From Caulobacteraceae bacterium (GTDB lineage: Bacteria; Pseudomonadota; Alphaproteobacteria; Caulobacterales; Caulobacteraceae), in NCBI GenBank assembly GCA_947475415.1, contig CANJLH010000024.1:1-49557 (forward strand): a stretch of DNA of 49,557 nt, given 5' to 3'. The notes under the pieces were generated by a model that did not search any database, was not told where the DNA came from, and saw only the letters and a program-made list of their open reading frames with translations. How positions within the stretch are numbered: position 1 is the first letter of the stretch; every line of letters begins with the position of its first letter. Of this stretch, positions 9,862 to 18,856 are shown piece by piece. The position numbers and the translations under genes are program-made.

Positions 9862-10739
9862 GCGCGCCCCCGTCGGGCCAGGAACACCTGCGCCGCGTTC
9901 ACAGCCAGCAGGGTCCCGAATGAAATCACCAGCATCGCCAGCCCCACCGCCGCGGCTCCGGCATAGTCGTATTGTTCCAGCTTGATGACGATCAGCAGCG
10001 GCGCGATCTCCGACTTCAGCGGCATGTTGCCGGCGATGAAGATCACGCTGCCGTACTCGCCCACACCACGGGCGAAGGCCAGGCTGACGCCGGACAACAG
10101 CGCCGGCGCCACTGCAGGTAGGACGACGTATCGAAATCGTTGAAAATCGGTGGCGCCCAGGGTGTGGGCGGCCTCCTCGACCTCACGGTCGAGATCCTGC
10201 AGCACCGGCTGCACCGTTCGCACAACGAAGGGCAGGCCGATGAACAGCAACGCGATGAACACGCCGACCGGACTGTAGGCGGTCTTGATCCCGATCTTGG
10301 CGAACATCGCGCCCAGGGGGCCGTTAGGCGAATAGATGGCCGTGAGCGCGATACCGGCCACGGCGGTTGGCAGGGCGAAGGGCAGATCGACCAGCGCGTC
10401 GACGGTCCGCCGTCCGGGAAACTCGTAGCGGGTGAGCGTCCAGGCCACCAGCAGGCCGAGCGGCGCATTCACCAGGGCAGCCAGGGCCGCGGCGCCGAAG
10501 CTGAGGCGCAGCGCCGCGGCGACCCGCGGATCGACGAGCGTGGCCCAGACGCCGCCAACCCCCAGCTCCCAAGGGCGGATGATCAGGGCGCTCAGCGGCA
10601 ACAGTACGATCAGCCCGAGCCAACTGAGCGTCCAGCCCATCGCGAGGGGGAACCCGGGCAGGATGCTGTATCGCTTCCAACCCCGGATGAGGCCGGTCGG
10701 CAGATCCGCCGTCGGCGGTTTGATTGCGTACTCAGCCAT
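9858..10739 (-). CDS. cysT: Sulfate ABC transporter permease CysT (CysU)
   Basis: A 293-aa inner-membrane permease that pairs with CysW. It begins with a roughly 25-residue cytoplasmic tail before the first membrane segment. The family strand [19 protein letters not shown] and the EAA loop [20 protein letters not shown] are visible. The gene begins just after the binding-protein stop (10742) and overlaps cysW by 4 bp. No anomaly is seen. Confidence 0.95.
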   Translation of the reverse strand: MAEYAIKPPTADLPTGLIRGWKRYSILPGFPLAMGWTLSWLGLIVLLPLSALIIRPWELGVGGVWATLVDPRVAAALRLSFGAAALAALVNAPLGLLVAWTLTRYEFPGRRTVDALVDLPFALPTAVAGIALTAIYSPNGPLGAMFAKIGIKTAYSPVGVFIALLFIGLPFVVRTVQPVLQDLDREVEEAAHTLGATDFQRFRYVVLPAVAPALLSGVSLAFARGVGEYGSVIFIAGNMPLKSEIAPLLIVIKLEQYDYAGAAAVGLAMLVISFGTLLAVNAAQVFLARRGRA

Positions 10740-10741
10740 TT

Positions 10742-11788
10742 CTAGCGCTTGTAGATGCGGTCGAAGACGCCGCCATCGGCGAAATGGGTCGCCTGGGCCT
10801 TCTTCCAGCCGCCGAATTGCTGGTCGATGGTGACCAGCGGGATAGTCTTGAATTGAGCCGCGTACTTGGCCTGCGCCTGGGCGTTACGGGGCCGGAAGTG
10901 GTGCTTGCCGATCAGGTCCTGGGCCAGGGGGCTGTAGAGGAAGTTGAGGTATCCCTCGGCGGCGGTGCGGGTCTTGTGGCGGTCCACATTGCGGTCAACC
11001 AGAGCGACGGTGGGTTCGGCCAGGATCGACAGGCTGGGGTAGACGATGTCGAACTTTGGGCCGAACTCCTCGATCGACAGATAGGCCTCGTTCTCCCAGG
11101 CCAGCAGAACATCGCCGATGCCGCGCTCGGCGAAGGTGGTGGTGGAGCCACGGGCGCCGGTGTCCAGCACCGGGACCTGGCGATATAGTTTTCCCAGGAA
11201 GGCCTCGGCCGATGCAGCCGAACCCCCAGGCTGGCGAAGCGCCCAAGCGTAGGCCGCCAGGTAGTTCCAGCGCGCGCCGCCTGAGGTCTTGGGATTGGGG
11301 GTGATCACGCCGATGCCGGGCTTGATCAGGTCGCCCCAGTCGCGGATTTTCCAGGGGTTACCCTTGCGGACCAGGAACACGATGGTTGAGGTGTAGGGCG
11401 CGGAGTTGTTGGGCAGACGGCTCTGCCAGTTGACCGGCAGCAACTTTGCGCGTTGGGCGATCTCGTCGATGTCGTAGGCCAAAGCGAGTGTGACCACGTC
11501 GGCCTGCAGGCCATCGATCACGGCCCGGGCCTGCTTGCCTGATCCCCCGTGGCTCTGGTTCAGCGTGAGAACCTGGCCGGTCTTGCTTTTCCAATAGGCC
11601 GCGTAGGCGGCGTTGATGTCCTTGTAGAGCTCCCGGGTCGGGTCATAGCTGACGTTGAGCAGGCTCAGCCCCTTTGCGGACTGCGCTTTCGCCGCCTGGG
11701 GTATCAGCAGCGGCGAAAGGCCTGCCCCCGCCGCGCCGGCGGCTCCGGCCGCGATTAGGCGGCGGCGTGTGTAATGGGTCTCGGTCAT
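10742..11788 (-). CDS. Sulfate-binding periplasmic protein, Tat-exported
   Basis: A 348-aa substrate-binding protein of the Sbp/CysP family. The conserved segment [19 protein letters not shown], about 80 residues in, contributes main-chain contacts to bound sulfate in this family. The N-terminus reads [13 protein letters not shown] followed by a hydrophobic stretch and AKA-Q, which is a twin-arginine signal. Most characterised Sbp proteins use a Sec signal, so folded export is a small oddity. The sequence alone cannot tell sulfate from thiosulfate preference, so no symbol is given. It sits 24 bp after the porin gene and just before cysT. Confidence 0.92.
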   Translation of the reverse strand: MTETHYTRRRLIAAGAAGAAGAGLSPLLIPQAAKAQSAKGLSLLNVSYDPTRELYKDINAAYAAYWKSKTGQVLTLNQSHGGSGKQARAVIDGLQADVVTLALAYDIDEIAQRAKLLPVNWQSRLPNNSAPYTSTIVFLVRKGNPWKIRDWGDLIKPGIGVITPNPKTSGGARWNYLAAYAWALRQPGGSAASAEAFLGKLYRQVPVLDTGARGSTTTFAERGIGDVLLAWENEAYLSIEEFGPKFDIVYPSLSILAEPTVALVDRNVDRHKTRTAAEGYLNFLYSPLAQDLIGKHHFRPRNAQAQAKYAAQFKTIPLVTIDQQFGGWKKAQATHFADGGVFDRIYKR

Positions 11789-11812
11789 GGCGGTTCTCTC
11801 AGGTGGCGTGGG

Positions 11813-13387
11813 TCAGAAGGCGTACTGGGTGCGGAGGGACCAGATGTTCAGGTTTTGGCCCACCTGGGCGCCGGCCGGGGGCGTGAGCGCGCCGGCGCCG
11901 AAGGCCGTCCCGCCCAGGGAAAGCCGGTCCACTTCCACGTGCTGATAGTCAGCCAGGAAGCGGACGTTGTTGTTCAGGTACCAGTTCAGGCCCAGGGTCA
12001 CGATCTTCTGCTCGCCGCCCCGGATCGCCGAGGCGATCGCGGCGGTTCCGGGGGCGCCGGCGCGGTCGTTCAGATTGAGCACCGAGTAGCGGGCCGCCAG
12101 CTCCCAGACGCCCGGGGCGCCGCCGCGCTTGAAGGGCTTCTCCACCTTGGGGGCGTCGAAACCGCCGCTGGCGGTGTTGTAGCGGCGCGGCTCGCCGGTG
12201 AGCGTCCAGGCGCCCTGCAGGTACCATCCTGTGAAGCTGGGGTCTGCCAGGGCGGACGCACGCCGCTTCACGTCGATCCAGAAGTGCTCGCCCTGCACGC
12301 TGAAGGCCTTGTGTTGCCAGGCCGCCTCCAGGCCGAGGCTAGTCAGACCGTCGGCGTCAATGTTGCCAGTGTCCACCAGCCGGGAGCCATCCACCCGCAG
12401 TTCCGGCCGCTCGCGCAGCCGCACCGGGCTGGCCGCGCCGACGCCTCTGATGTTCGGTCCCGACGCGGCCGGATTGATGATCAGGTTTGCGTTGGCGCCC
12501 AGGTGGACCAGGGAATCCAGAGTCTTGTAGGGCAGGTAGGTCACCCGGCCCACGGCTCCCAATTGCTCGTCGAAGGTCGAGGTGGTGACAGCAGCGCCGG
12601 TCACCGCCGTGAACAGGCTCCAATGGTCGCCGTTGGCCAGCAGGGCGGCGCCCGTGCGGCCGTCGCCGCCCGCGAAGCCGCGGACCAGTTCGGCAACCGC
12701 CGGACGTTCCAGGAACAGGGAGGCGGTGTTGGAGGTGGCATCCTCCAATCCGGTGACCGGCGCGAACGCCCCCACCCGCAGCTTCGCCGGCGCCAGGCCG
12801 GCGTATTCGATGTAGGCGTTGGTTATCTTGCCCGGTTCCTCGGCGCCGGAACCGCCGAAGTCGAACAGCAGGTTGTAGGCCCAGTCGCCCCAGGCCTTGC
12901 CCTCCACACCGAAGCGAACCCGACGGAAATTGGTCCCGTCGGCGAGGTCGCGGGCGCGGTCGGCCTCGGCGGCGTCACCCAGGGACCCGCGCCGGAAGTC
13001 CGCGGCCTGTGTCCCGGCCCGGCGCTGGTCGTAATGAGCCGCGTCCAGCTGGACGATCCCGCGCAGGGAAGCCGTGAACTGGCCGTCCCCTGTGGCGAAC
13101 GTGGGCCGGCCGTTCGATAGGGACACGGTGTTGGCGTTGGCCTGATCGCGCAGGCCCTGGTCCGACGCCGACGTCTGGGCCTTAAGGTCGAGGATCTGCT
13201 GTTCGAGTTCCTCGTTGCGCGATTCCAGCGCATCCAGCCGGCCCATCAGGGCTAGAAACTGCTCCTGGCTGACTCCCGTGGGCGTCGCGTTCGCAGTGGG
13301 AATGGCCTGCGCCCAGGCCGGCGCGGCGCAGCAAACCATGGCTACCAGGGCGGTCGACGATAAGAGTCGTTGCTGGGCAGGGGTCAT
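11813..13387 (-). CDS. OprO/OprP-type outer-membrane porin of the sulfate operon
   Basis: A 524-aa outer-membrane beta-barrel. It has an N-terminal Sec signal ending AWAQA, a short coiled coil (LDALESRNEELEQQILDLKA), then the phosphate-selective porin (OprO/OprP) domain with alternating strands, ending in the aromatic QYAF expected for barrel assembly. Family members favour anions. Being first gene of the sulfate ABC operon, 24 bp from the binding protein, it probably lets sulfate or organosulfur anions cross the outer membrane (inference). The promoter should lie in 13388-13497. Confidence 0.88.
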   Translation of the reverse strand: MTPAQQRLLSSTALVAMVCCAAPAWAQAIPTANATPTGVSQEQFLALMGRLDALESRNEELEQQILDLKAQTSASDQGLRDQANANTVSLSNGRPTFATGDGQFTASLRGIVQLDAAHYDQRRAGTQAADFRRGSLGDAAEADRARDLADGTNFRRVRFGVEGKAWGDWAYNLLFDFGGSGAEEPGKITNAYIEYAGLAPAKLRVGAFAPVTGLEDATSNTASLFLERPAVAELVRGFAGGDGRTGAALLANGDHWSLFTAVTGAAVTTSTFDEQLGAVGRVTYLPYKTLDSLVHLGANANLIINPAASGPNIRGVGAASPVRLRERPELRVDGSRLVDTGNIDADGLTSLGLEAAWQHKAFSVQGEHFWIDVKRRASALADPSFTGWYLQGAWTLTGEPRRYNTASGGFDAPKVEKPFKRGGAPGVWELAARYSVLNLNDRAGAPGTAAIASAIRGGEQKIVTLGLNWYLNNNVRFLADYQHVEVDRLSLGGTAFGAGALTPPAGAQVGQNLNIWSLRTQYAF

Positions 13388-13427
13388 CGCGAAGGCTCCA
13401 AAATGAGCCCTGTCTATTGCGCCGAAC

Positions 13428-13446
13428 TCCTATCGAGACAATAGGA
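13428..13446. promoter_or_regulatory. Palindrome upstream of the sulfate operon, possible operator
   Basis: TCCTAT and ATAGGA arms separated by 7 bases lie about 40 bp before the porin start, in the only gap that can hold the operon promoter. Such a site could bind a sulfur-responsive regulator of the CysB or Rrf2/CymR type, but the sequence does not match a consensus I can cite. Treat it as a candidate only. Confidence 0.35.
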
Positions 13447-13497
13447 AATAAATGACGGCGGGAATAGATTTTCTGCGACTCAACACGTCGTCACTCG

Positions 13498-14826
13498 TTA
13501 GCTGAGGGCGGCGGCCAGGGCGGCGATCTTGGCTTCGGTCTCCGCCCGCTCGGCCTGAGGCTGGCTATCGGCGACGATGCCGGCGCCGGCGCGGGCTTCC
13601 AGTCGCCAGCCGACCGCGTCCTGCACAAAGGCGGCCGTGCGGATCAGCACGCTGGAGTCCATCGCGCCGTCAAACCCAATGTGGAATAGGGAACCGAAGA
13701 ACGGGCCGCGCGGCGCTTCCAGTGCGGCGATCACCTTCATGGCCTGCACCTTGGGCGCGCCTGTGATCGAGCCGGGTGGGAATACCGCGCGCAACAGGTC
13801 CACCGCACTCCTTCCCGGCATAAGGCGCCCGGTCACCGTTGAAACCAGGTGGTGGACGTTGGCGAAGGTCTCCACGCGCCATAGGTCCGACGCCTTGACG
13901 CTCCCGGGCGCGCAAACCCGCGCCAGATCGTTGCGCATAAGGTCGACGATCATCAAGTTTTCGGCGCGGTCCTTCTCGGAGATCGCCAGGGCGCTGGCTA
14001 GACGATGGTCTTCCTGCGCCGTTGCGCCTCTGGGCGCCGTGCCCTTGATCGGCTGGGTGCGGGCCGAGAAGCCGCCGTCACGGGGCCGCAAGCTCACGAA
14101 ACGTTCCGGAGAGTTGGAGACCAGCGCCCGGTCGCCAAGACGCAGATAGGCTGCAAACGGGGCGGGGCTCGATCCAGCCAGCTTTTGGAACAGATCGAAG
14201 GGTCGCGCCCCGGCGCCAAGCCGTCCGCGCCAGCGTCGGGCGATGTTGGCCTGGAAGATTTCCCCCGCGGCGATGCGCGCCACCACGTTCGCCACCGCCG
14301 TTTCATAGGCTGCTGGGTCGTCGGCCTGCAGAATCGCATCGGGTCTCGCCGCATCGACCGAAGGGGTATCTAGCCATGCGCGCGCTCGCGCCGCCGCCGC
14401 CGCCGCCTCGCCTTGATCGTCGCCGCGGCCCACGGCCCACACTCGCTGTGCGCGCCGATCAAAGGCCAGCAGCGCCGGATAACGCGCGCAGGCCAGGTCC
14501 GGCCAGCCGTCGAACCGGGCCAACCCCAGGGGTTCCACCCGATCGCCGAGTTCGTAACAGGCCAATCCCATAACCCCGCCCTGGAAGGGCGGGCCGTCTT
14601 CGACGGGCGGTACAATCGGCCCAATCAGCGACGCCAATTCCGTGAAGGGGTCGCGCCGGTCTTGCGCGGTGATGGTCAAGGTCCGGTCGGGCTGGCGAGC
14701 GAGATAGGCCCAACGGGCGCCAGATCCCGCACCGTCAAGACATATTGTCCAAGGCTCGTCGGCGAAGGATGAAGCCGCCGCCGCCGGCTCGCACCAGGGG
14801 GACTCGATCAGGACGGCGGCCCGCAT
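13498..14826 (-). CDS. pabB: Aminodeoxychorismate synthase component I
   Basis: A 442-aa chorismate-binding enzyme that makes 4-amino-4-deoxychorismate for folate synthesis, with ammonia from a PabA partner. The motif PIKGT (near residue 260) separates PabB from anthranilate synthase TrpE, which has PIAGT. The chorismate pocket motifs LMIVDLMRNDLARV, VSTVTGRL and GSITGAPK, and the closing RAGAGIVADS, are intact. No PabC lyase domain is fused to the C-terminus, and neither pabA nor pabC is in the window. The gene starts 7 bp after the carboxymuconolactone-decarboxylase-like gene and is probably co-transcribed with it. Confidence 0.92.
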   Translation of the reverse strand: MRAAVLIESPWCEPAAAASSFADEPWTICLDGAGSGARWAYLARQPDRTLTITAQDRRDPFTELASLIGPIVPPVEDGPPFQGGVMGLACYELGDRVEPLGLARFDGWPDLACARYPALLAFDRRAQRVWAVGRGDDQGEAAAAAARARAWLDTPSVDAARPDAILQADDPAAYETAVANVVARIAAGEIFQANIARRWRGRLGAGARPFDLFQKLAGSSPAPFAAYLRLGDRALVSNSPERFVSLRPRDGGFSARTQPIKGTAPRGATAQEDHRLASALAISEKDRAENLMIVDLMRNDLARVCAPGSVKASDLWRVETFANVHHLVSTVTGRLMPGRSAVDLLRAVFPPGSITGAPKVQAMKVIAALEAPRGPFFGSLFHIGFDGAMDSSVLIRTAAFVQDAVGWRLEARAGAGIVADSQPQAERAETEAKIAALAAALS

Positions 14827-14833
14827 GGACAGC

Positions 14834-15403
14834 TCAGATATGCCGCAGGTCCGGGTCCAGGATCATTCCTTCGTCCAACTGAACACCAAAGGAATTCAAC
14901 ATCATGCAAACCTGGGTGTAGTTGCCGGCGGTGAACACGACGTCCATGCGCTGCTTGTCGGTGAAATGGGCCGCCAGGGCCTTCCACGTGGCGTCGGTGA
15001 TGAAATGATCGTGGTGCAGTTCATCGGCCGCCTGCAGCAACGCCTTGTCGGCGGCAGACCAGCCGGGCGCGTCCGGCCCCTGTTTGATCTGTGCGACCTC
15101 CGCGTCGGTGAGGCCGACGCCCTTGCCGATCCGCACGTGCTGCATCCACTCGTAGCCCGAGCGGCAAAGATAACCGATCCGCAGGATGACGATCTCACGC
15201 TCCCGGGGCGGAAGATCATTGCGCTTGGACAGCACATATTCTCCCCAAGCCAGGAAGCCCTTCAACGCCTTGGGCGCGCGGGCGAGGGTGCGGAAGATGT
15301 TCGACACGTCCCGCCGCGCCCGCATGGCCGCCAGCACCTCGTTCTGTTCGTCGTTCATCTCCGCATCGGTCAGCGGCGTGAAACGGGGCTTGGCGAGTCT
15401 CAT
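14834..15403 (-). CDS. Carboxymuconolactone decarboxylase / AhpD-like family protein
   Basis: A 189-aa helical protein of the CMD superfamily (LPPREREIVILRIGYLCRS followed by YEWMQHVRIGKGVGL). The redox CxxC of true AhpD alkylhydroperoxidases is absent; only a single cysteine of that region remains, followed by the conserved EW-QH. It is therefore closer to the decarboxylase-like members of unknown substrate. ATG at 15403 is chosen because CGGAGGA stands 4 bases before it and homology begins there; a longer frame upstream is not supported. It precedes pabB by 7 bp. Confidence 0.85.
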   Translation of the reverse strand: MRLAKPRFTPLTDAEMNDEQNEVLAAMRARRDVSNIFRTLARAPKALKGFLAWGEYVLSKRNDLPPREREIVILRIGYLCRSGYEWMQHVRIGKGVGLTDAEVAQIKQGPDAPGWSAADKALLQAADELHHDHFITDATWKALAAHFTDKQRMDVVFTAGNYTQVCMMLNSFGVQLDEGMILDPDLRHI

Positions 15404-15632
15404 GGGGTCCTCCGGGTGTGCGGCGTCGCGCGCAGATAAGGCGAGGCCGGGGGGGAGGGCCAGCGGAGATTGGCAATCGGCATCGGAGGGCGTGGTTACA
15501 CAATCCGGCGTCGCCATCCGGCGCCCCCGACAATCTGCTGGCCAGCCGGCGCGTACTGCCTGTCCCCCACATCACGAAGTCGTCACAGAATCAAAGGATA
15601 AGCTGCGAATCCTGGACGTTGGGGGGCGCCTC

Positions 15633-16505
15633 GTGAGTGAAGAAATGCCGGCTATCCGCTGCCGCGCCGCCTTCATCTCAGATATTCATCTGGGCACGCG
15701 TGGCTGCCAGGCGCAGCGCCTGCTTGATTTCATCCGTGATCTGGACTGCGAGACGCTTTATCTCGTTGGCGACATCATCGACGGCTGGAAGATGAAGAGC
15801 GGCATCTACTGGCCGCAGTCCCACAACGACGTCGTTCAGAAGATCCTGCGCCTGGCGCGCAAGGGCGTGAGGGTGGTCTATGTGCCGGGCAATCACGATG
15901 AGCGGCTGCGTGAATTCTGCGGCGAGCATTTCGGGGGGGTGATCGTCACCCGCGACGAGATCCACCAAGGCGCGGACGGCAGACGCTATCTGGTCACGCA
16001 CGGCGACGAATTCGACGCCATCGTTCAGAACGCCCGCTGGCTGGCGCTGCTGGGCGACTGGAGCTACCGGGCGCTGCTGGCGCTCAACACGACGCTCAAC
16101 AGGGTTCGCGCCCTCTGCGGTCTTGGGCACTGGAGCCTGTCGGCCTTCCTTAAGCAGCGGGTGAAGGACGCGGTCCGCTATATCGACCGCTTCGAGGAGA
16201 CCATGGCCGACGAGGCCCGCCGCAGGGGCGTCCAGGGGGTGATCTGCGGCCACATTCACAAGGCCGAGATCCGCACCATTGGCGACATCATCTATCTGAA
16301 CGACGGCGATTGGGTGGAGAGCTGCACCGCGTTGGTGGAGCGCCATGACGGCGTGTTTGAAATCATCCGCTGGCAGGATTCGCGGCCGGTCCTGCTATCT
16401 TCGCCGCGAAAGCCGTCCAAGTCGTCACCGGCCTACGCCGCCGCGCCCCAGAGTTTGTCCGCCGCAGCCAGCGCCGCCCCGTCCGCGCCGCCCGTCTCGG
16501 GTTGA
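15633..16505 (+). CDS. LpxH-like metallophosphoesterase (UDP-2,3-diacylglucosamine diphosphatase family)
   Basis: A 290-aa calcineurin-like phosphoesterase. All metal-binding motifs are present: SDIHLG (D17, H19), GDIIDGW (D47), GNHDE (87-90), THGDEFD and GHIHKAE. The closest described relatives are LpxH-type enzymes of lipid A synthesis, but many alphaproteobacteria use LpxI for that step, so the real substrate is uncertain. GTG at 15633 has a GGGGGG run 6-7 bases before it; ATG 15645 is an alternative. The last 25 or so residues are a low-complexity Ala/Ser/Pro tail encoded antisense to the end of the acyl-CoA dehydrogenase gene (73-bp overlap). Confidence 0.85.
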   Translation: MSEEMPAIRCRAAFISDIHLGTRGCQAQRLLDFIRDLDCETLYLVGDIIDGWKMKSGIYWPQSHNDVVQKILRLARKGVRVVYVPGNHDERLREFCGEHFGGVIVTRDEIHQGADGRRYLVTHGDEFDAIVQNARWLALLGDWSYRALLALNTTLNRVRALCGLGHWSLSAFLKQRVKDAVRYIDRFEETMADEARRRGVQGVICGHIHKAEIRTIGDIIYLNDGDWVESCTALVERHDGVFEIIRWQDSRPVLLSSPRKPSKSSPAYAAAPQSLSAAASAAPSAPPVSG

Positions 16506-17359
16506 AGCGACCGCAGGCGGAAGGTCCAGTAGTGCAGCTTATACTCGGTGGTGATGCCGATGGCGCCATGGAACTGGTGCAGATCGAACACCAGCTTCTG
16601 GACATGCATTTGGGCGTAGGTGGCCGCCAGGTCGGCGCGGACCGGGTCACCGGTCCAGGCCGCGTGCAGGGCGTTGTAGCGCAGGGCGCGCATGATCTGC
16701 CAACATTGGGCCAGGCGGTGTTGCACGGCCTGGAATGATCCGATCGGCTGGTCGAAGGCTTTGCGGAGCTTCACATATTCGACCGTGAACGGCACCGCGC
16801 TTTCCGCCGCGCCGGCGCATTCGGCCGCCAGGGCCACCCGCGACCACTGGTGGAGAACTGGCCGCGCTTCGGCGCCCAGCCTGCGGCCCTTCGACAGGTC
16901 CGGCGGCGTGCGGAACCGCCCGAAGGGCGCGGCCAGCATGGTCTCAACCGGTTCGACATTCTCCGGGTCGATGGGGATCACAACCACGTCGTCGCCGGTG
17001 TCGACGATGGCGTGGCGAGCCACCGACAGCATCCGCTGGGCCTTCTTCAGATCCCCGGACAACAGGGCGATCGGTCCCTCAGGCGGATTGGCCATCAGGT
17101 TGGGCGCAACCAGGGCCGAAGCGCCGGCCTCCACCGTTACCGGCAGGCGGCCGGCTTCCAGAACCAGCAGGGCGGCCTCCAGATTGCCCGCCTCGCGTGC
17201 CGTGTGGAAGAACCCGCCATTGACCAGCTTGCGTTGCAGGTCTGCGGCGAAATAGCTCTTGGCGCCTCGCCCTTCCTCGGGGATCTCGCCATAGGGCGCG
17301 AACATGGACTGCAGGCTGGAGACCAGGGTCTGCTGGTCGTCGGTCAGATCGAAATCCAT
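16433..17359 (-). CDS. Short acyl-CoA dehydrogenase family subunit
   Basis: A 308-aa protein of the acyl-CoA dehydrogenase family, shorter than the usual 380 or so. The C-terminal helical domain is recognisable (RKAFDQPIGSFQAVQHRLAQ and LHQFHGAIGITTEYKLHYW), while the N-terminal and middle beta domains are reduced. Pairing with a full-length partner 4 bp upstream resembles the heteromeric FadE/ChsE enzymes that act on steroid side chains in actinobacteria. I infer a beta-type subunit of an alpha2-beta2 enzyme. The 3' end overlaps the phosphoesterase gene by 73 bp on the opposite strand. Confidence 0.85.
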   Translation of the reverse strand: MDFDLTDDQQTLVSSLQSMFAPYGEIPEEGRGAKSYFAADLQRKLVNGGFFHTAREAGNLEAALLVLEAGRLPVTVEAGASALVAPNLMANPPEGPIALLSGDLKKAQRMLSVARHAIVDTGDDVVVIPIDPENVEPVETMLAAPFGRFRTPPDLSKGRRLGAEARPVLHQWSRVALAAECAGAAESAVPFTVEYVKLRKAFDQPIGSFQAVQHRLAQCWQIMRALRYNALHAAWTGDPVRADLAATYAQMHVQKLVFDLHQFHGAIGITTEYKLHYWTFRLRSLQPETGGADGAALAAADKLWGAAA

Positions 17360-17363
17360 CGCC

Positions 17364-18506
17364 CTAGCTCCGCGGCAGGTTGAGCGCCCCGTGGGCGATC
17401 AGGTTGAGCTGCACCTCATAGGCGCCCGCCGCGATGGTCGACGACAGGTTGGCCCGGAAAAACTCGTTGATCACATAATCGCCGCCGGTCAGCGCATCGG
17501 GGACATAGTCCATGATGAAGGCCTGCAGCTCCATGGTGGCGGCCGAGACGCTGACCCGGGCGATGTTGCCGTTGACGTCGTCGGAGCCCTGTTTCACCCG
17601 CTGGTCGATCACGTAGTAGGAGAGCAGCCGGCCAGCCTCCAGCAGGGCCGCGATGCGCCCGGCACGGACCCGCACGGCGGTGTCGCTGAACCGCCCCTCG
17701 GCCTGCAGCTGGGCCACGCAGCGGTCCAGCACCTTCCGACCGATATGGAACCGCGCCACGCTGACCCGTTCGAAGCGCAGGGCATAGGTGATGATCGGCC
17801 AGGCCTGGCCTTCCTCGCCCATCCGCATGGATTCCGGCACGACCACATCGGTGAAATAGACCTGATTCAGGTGGCCCTTGCCCACCAGGCCGGGGAAGGT
17901 GTGCACCTCGATCCCCTTCAGCGACATGGGGATCAGGAAGATGGAGATCGCCTTCTTCTGTTCGCCGGTGCGGGCCAGCAGGAAGCAGTAGTCCGCGAAG
18001 GGCGAATAGGAGGTCCAGATCTTCGAGCCGTTGATCAGATAGGAGCCGTCCTCCTGGCGTTCGGCCTTGGTCTTCATGCCGGCCAGGTCCGACCCGCCGC
18101 CCGGCTCGGAGAAGCCCTGGCACCAGACCACCTTGCCGCTGGCGATGCGGGCCAGATGCTCGGCCTTCTGTTCCGGCGTGCCGTGGGCCATCAGGGCCGG
18201 GCCGATCCAGTTGACGTTCATGTACTGCGGCCCGCGCGGCTCGCCGGCCAGCATCATCTCCTCGGCCAGGATCCACTGCTGCCAGGGATCGCCGTCGCCG
18301 CCGCCGTATTCGCTGGGCCACTGCTGGACCAGCAGGCCGCGCTCGGCCAGCTGGGCGCAGAAGGTGCGGGAGTATTCGATCTGCTCCTTGGAGCCGTAGC
18401 TGTGCGGCGCGATGTCGGTGGTCCAGTTGTCCGGCAGCAGCTCCTCGATGGTGGTCTTCAGCTTCTGCCGGTAGGCGTCCTGCTCAGCGGTCCAGGCGAA
18501 TTCCAT
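17364..18506 (-). CDS. Acyl-CoA dehydrogenase, full-length subunit
   Basis: A 380-aa flavoprotein that introduces the alpha-beta double bond in acyl-CoA esters. FAD and substrate-binding motifs are present (QGFSEPGGGSDLAGMKTKAE near 130-150, INGSKIWTSYS at 158-168) and the C-terminal LNLPR. In the place of the medium-chain enzyme's catalytic Glu (IYEGT) it has IAAGA. A glutamate in FER at position 246 lies where isovaleryl- and long-chain enzymes keep their base, so it is likely active. Start chosen at ATG 18506, with GGAG 6 bases upstream; ATG 18518 is possible. The next gene starts 4 bp after its stop. Confidence 0.9.
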   Translation of the reverse strand: MEFAWTAEQDAYRQKLKTTIEELLPDNWTTDIAPHSYGSKEQIEYSRTFCAQLAERGLLVQQWPSEYGGGDGDPWQQWILAEEMMLAGEPRGPQYMNVNWIGPALMAHGTPEQKAEHLARIASGKVVWCQGFSEPGGGSDLAGMKTKAERQEDGSYLINGSKIWTSYSPFADYCFLLARTGEQKKAISIFLIPMSLKGIEVHTFPGLVGKGHLNQVYFTDVVVPESMRMGEEGQAWPIITYALRFERVSVARFHIGRKVLDRCVAQLQAEGRFSDTAVRVRAGRIAALLEAGRLLSYYVIDQRVKQGSDDVNGNIARVSVSAATMELQAFIMDYVPDALTGGDYVINEFFRANLSSTIAAGAYEVQLNLIAHGALNLPRS

Positions 18507-18856
18507 GTCGCGCTCCATTCCCTTTGGCCGCCATGGTTTGGCCGGGGGTGCGGGTTCGCGCAAGCAAAATGGGCCGGGTTCACGCCGGCCGGATGCCCCG
18601 GTCCCGATTGGAGCTTCGGGGCGAAAGCATGCGTTTGGGGTGAAAAAAGCCCCGGGGCCTCATTTTTCGCGGATCAATCCCTTGCACCTTGCCGTCAAGT
18701 CACAAGTCGGCGGGTGCGTCCGGAATTGACGTTGCGGCGAAGCCTATTTCCAGCCGGCGCAAGAGGGGCCTTGCCTTAAATCCCCGGTCCGACAGTCTGA
18801 CCGCGGCGCCGGGCGCAGAGTCCGGCGACAGGCCAAATCAGCGGGAGGGCGTGCCC
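18507..18856. other. Divergent intergenic region with repeat copy B
   Basis: A 350-base gap between the leftward acyl-CoA dehydrogenase operon and the rightward aldo/keto reductase. It contains a perfect 6-bp inverted repeat (GGCCGG/CCGGCC, 18572-18590) and, at 18637-18730, the second copy of the dispersed repeat. A longer open frame runs from 18689 into the reductase gene but has no homology before 18857. Confidence 0.6.
18637..18730 (+). repeat. Dispersed intergenic repeat, copy B
   Basis: Aligns to copy A (3281-3375, minus strand). Shared landmarks in order are GGGGTGAAAA, a T-run, TTCGCGGATCAA, CGTCAA, TCAC and GTGCGTCCGG. A perfect GCCCCGGGGC palindrome flanked by an A-run and a T-run lies at its 5' part, so it might also act as a weak terminator. 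It is intergenic in both places. Confidence 0.75.

Noticed and set aside
11774..13120. Long plus-strand frame opposite the porin gene
   Set aside because: Low-complexity, no homology, fully antisense to a complete porin gene.
15186..15632. 149-residue N-terminal extension of the LpxH-like protein
   Set aside because: It runs antisense to the CMD-like gene and through its promoter region; homology and a ribosome binding site point to 15633.
17304..18779. 491-aa plus-strand frame opposite the acyl-CoA dehydrogenase
   Set aside because: Antisense shadow of a conserved enzyme gene; no start signal.
18689..18856. N-terminal extension of the aldo/keto reductase
   Set aside because: It reads through repeat copy B; family homology starts at 18857 behind GGAGGG.
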